A stretch of 5,989 bases of DNA from CANLDA01 sp964021645. GTDB taxonomy: Bacteria > Pseudomonadota > Alphaproteobacteria > Rhodobacterales > Rhodobacteraceae. Under the pieces are notes generated by a model. That model was not told the DNA's origin. It saw only the letters and a program-made list of their open reading frames with translations, and searched no databases. The DNA lies in assembly GCA_964021645.1 (NCBI GenBank), contig CAXIAD010000115.1, forward strand, positions 1 through 5,989, given 5' to 3'. Below are positions 5,973-5,989 of the stretch, one piece after another. Positions within the stretch are counted from its first letter, which is position 1, and every line of letters begins with the position of its first letter. The translations under genes and the position numbers were made by a program.

Positions 5973-5989
5973 TATTGCGCCGGGGCGCA

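Noticed and set aside
430..5980. Similar GGGGCC-plus-ATxGCGC bits after murD (about 439-450) and near the right edge (about 5966-5980) as island-flanking repeats
   Set aside because: The match needs a gap and mismatches, is short and GC-rich, and each part is explained by a hairpin downstream of a gene.

Overview
The window looks like chromosomal DNA of a marine alphaproteobacterium, most likely a Rhodobacterales (Roseobacter-group) species. This rests on the DddP-like M24 protein, which closely recalls the DMSP lyase family of that group, on the style of the MurD and LysR proteins, and on moderate G+C by eye. No rRNA, tRNA, IS element or CRISPR array was seen, so the organism call is an inference from protein resemblance only.

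Layout. (1) 1-411 (+) is the C-terminal part of murD, the peptidoglycan D-glutamate-adding ligase, cut by the left window edge. (2) 445-2482 (-) is a compact type II restriction-modification module, convergent with murD: a complete C5-cytosine DNA methyltransferase followed by an overlapping gene with a PD-(D/E)XK nuclease signature, taken as the cognate restriction enzyme. A small hairpin separates it from murD. (3) 2483-2776 is a gap of about 290 bp with no convincing gene. It holds a candidate methyltransferase promoter overlapping a perfect 12-bp palindrome, and a 7-bp-stem hairpin. (4) 2777-4901 (-) is a two-gene unit with overlapping or nearly abutting reading frames: a 2-oxoglutarate/Fe(II) oxygenase followed by the DddP-like M24 metalloenzyme. 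(5) 5012-5938 (+) is a divergent MetR-like LysR regulator. The 110-bp divergent intergenic region carries two abutting inverted repeats exactly 20 bp apart, a good candidate operator.

How the genes may work together. The LysR protein probably senses a small molecule and controls both itself and the oxygenase/M24 pair, which together look like a short catabolic or modifying route for a small marine metabolite. The M24 protein keeps all six metal ligands of DddP but has Asn where DddP has its catalytic Asp, so it is probably not an ordinary DMSP lyase and its substrate is open. The restriction-modification genes form a separate defence unit. Both blocks sit directly after murD, where division and cell-wall (dcw) genes would normally be expected, so this looks like an accessory insertion point in or beside the dcw cluster.
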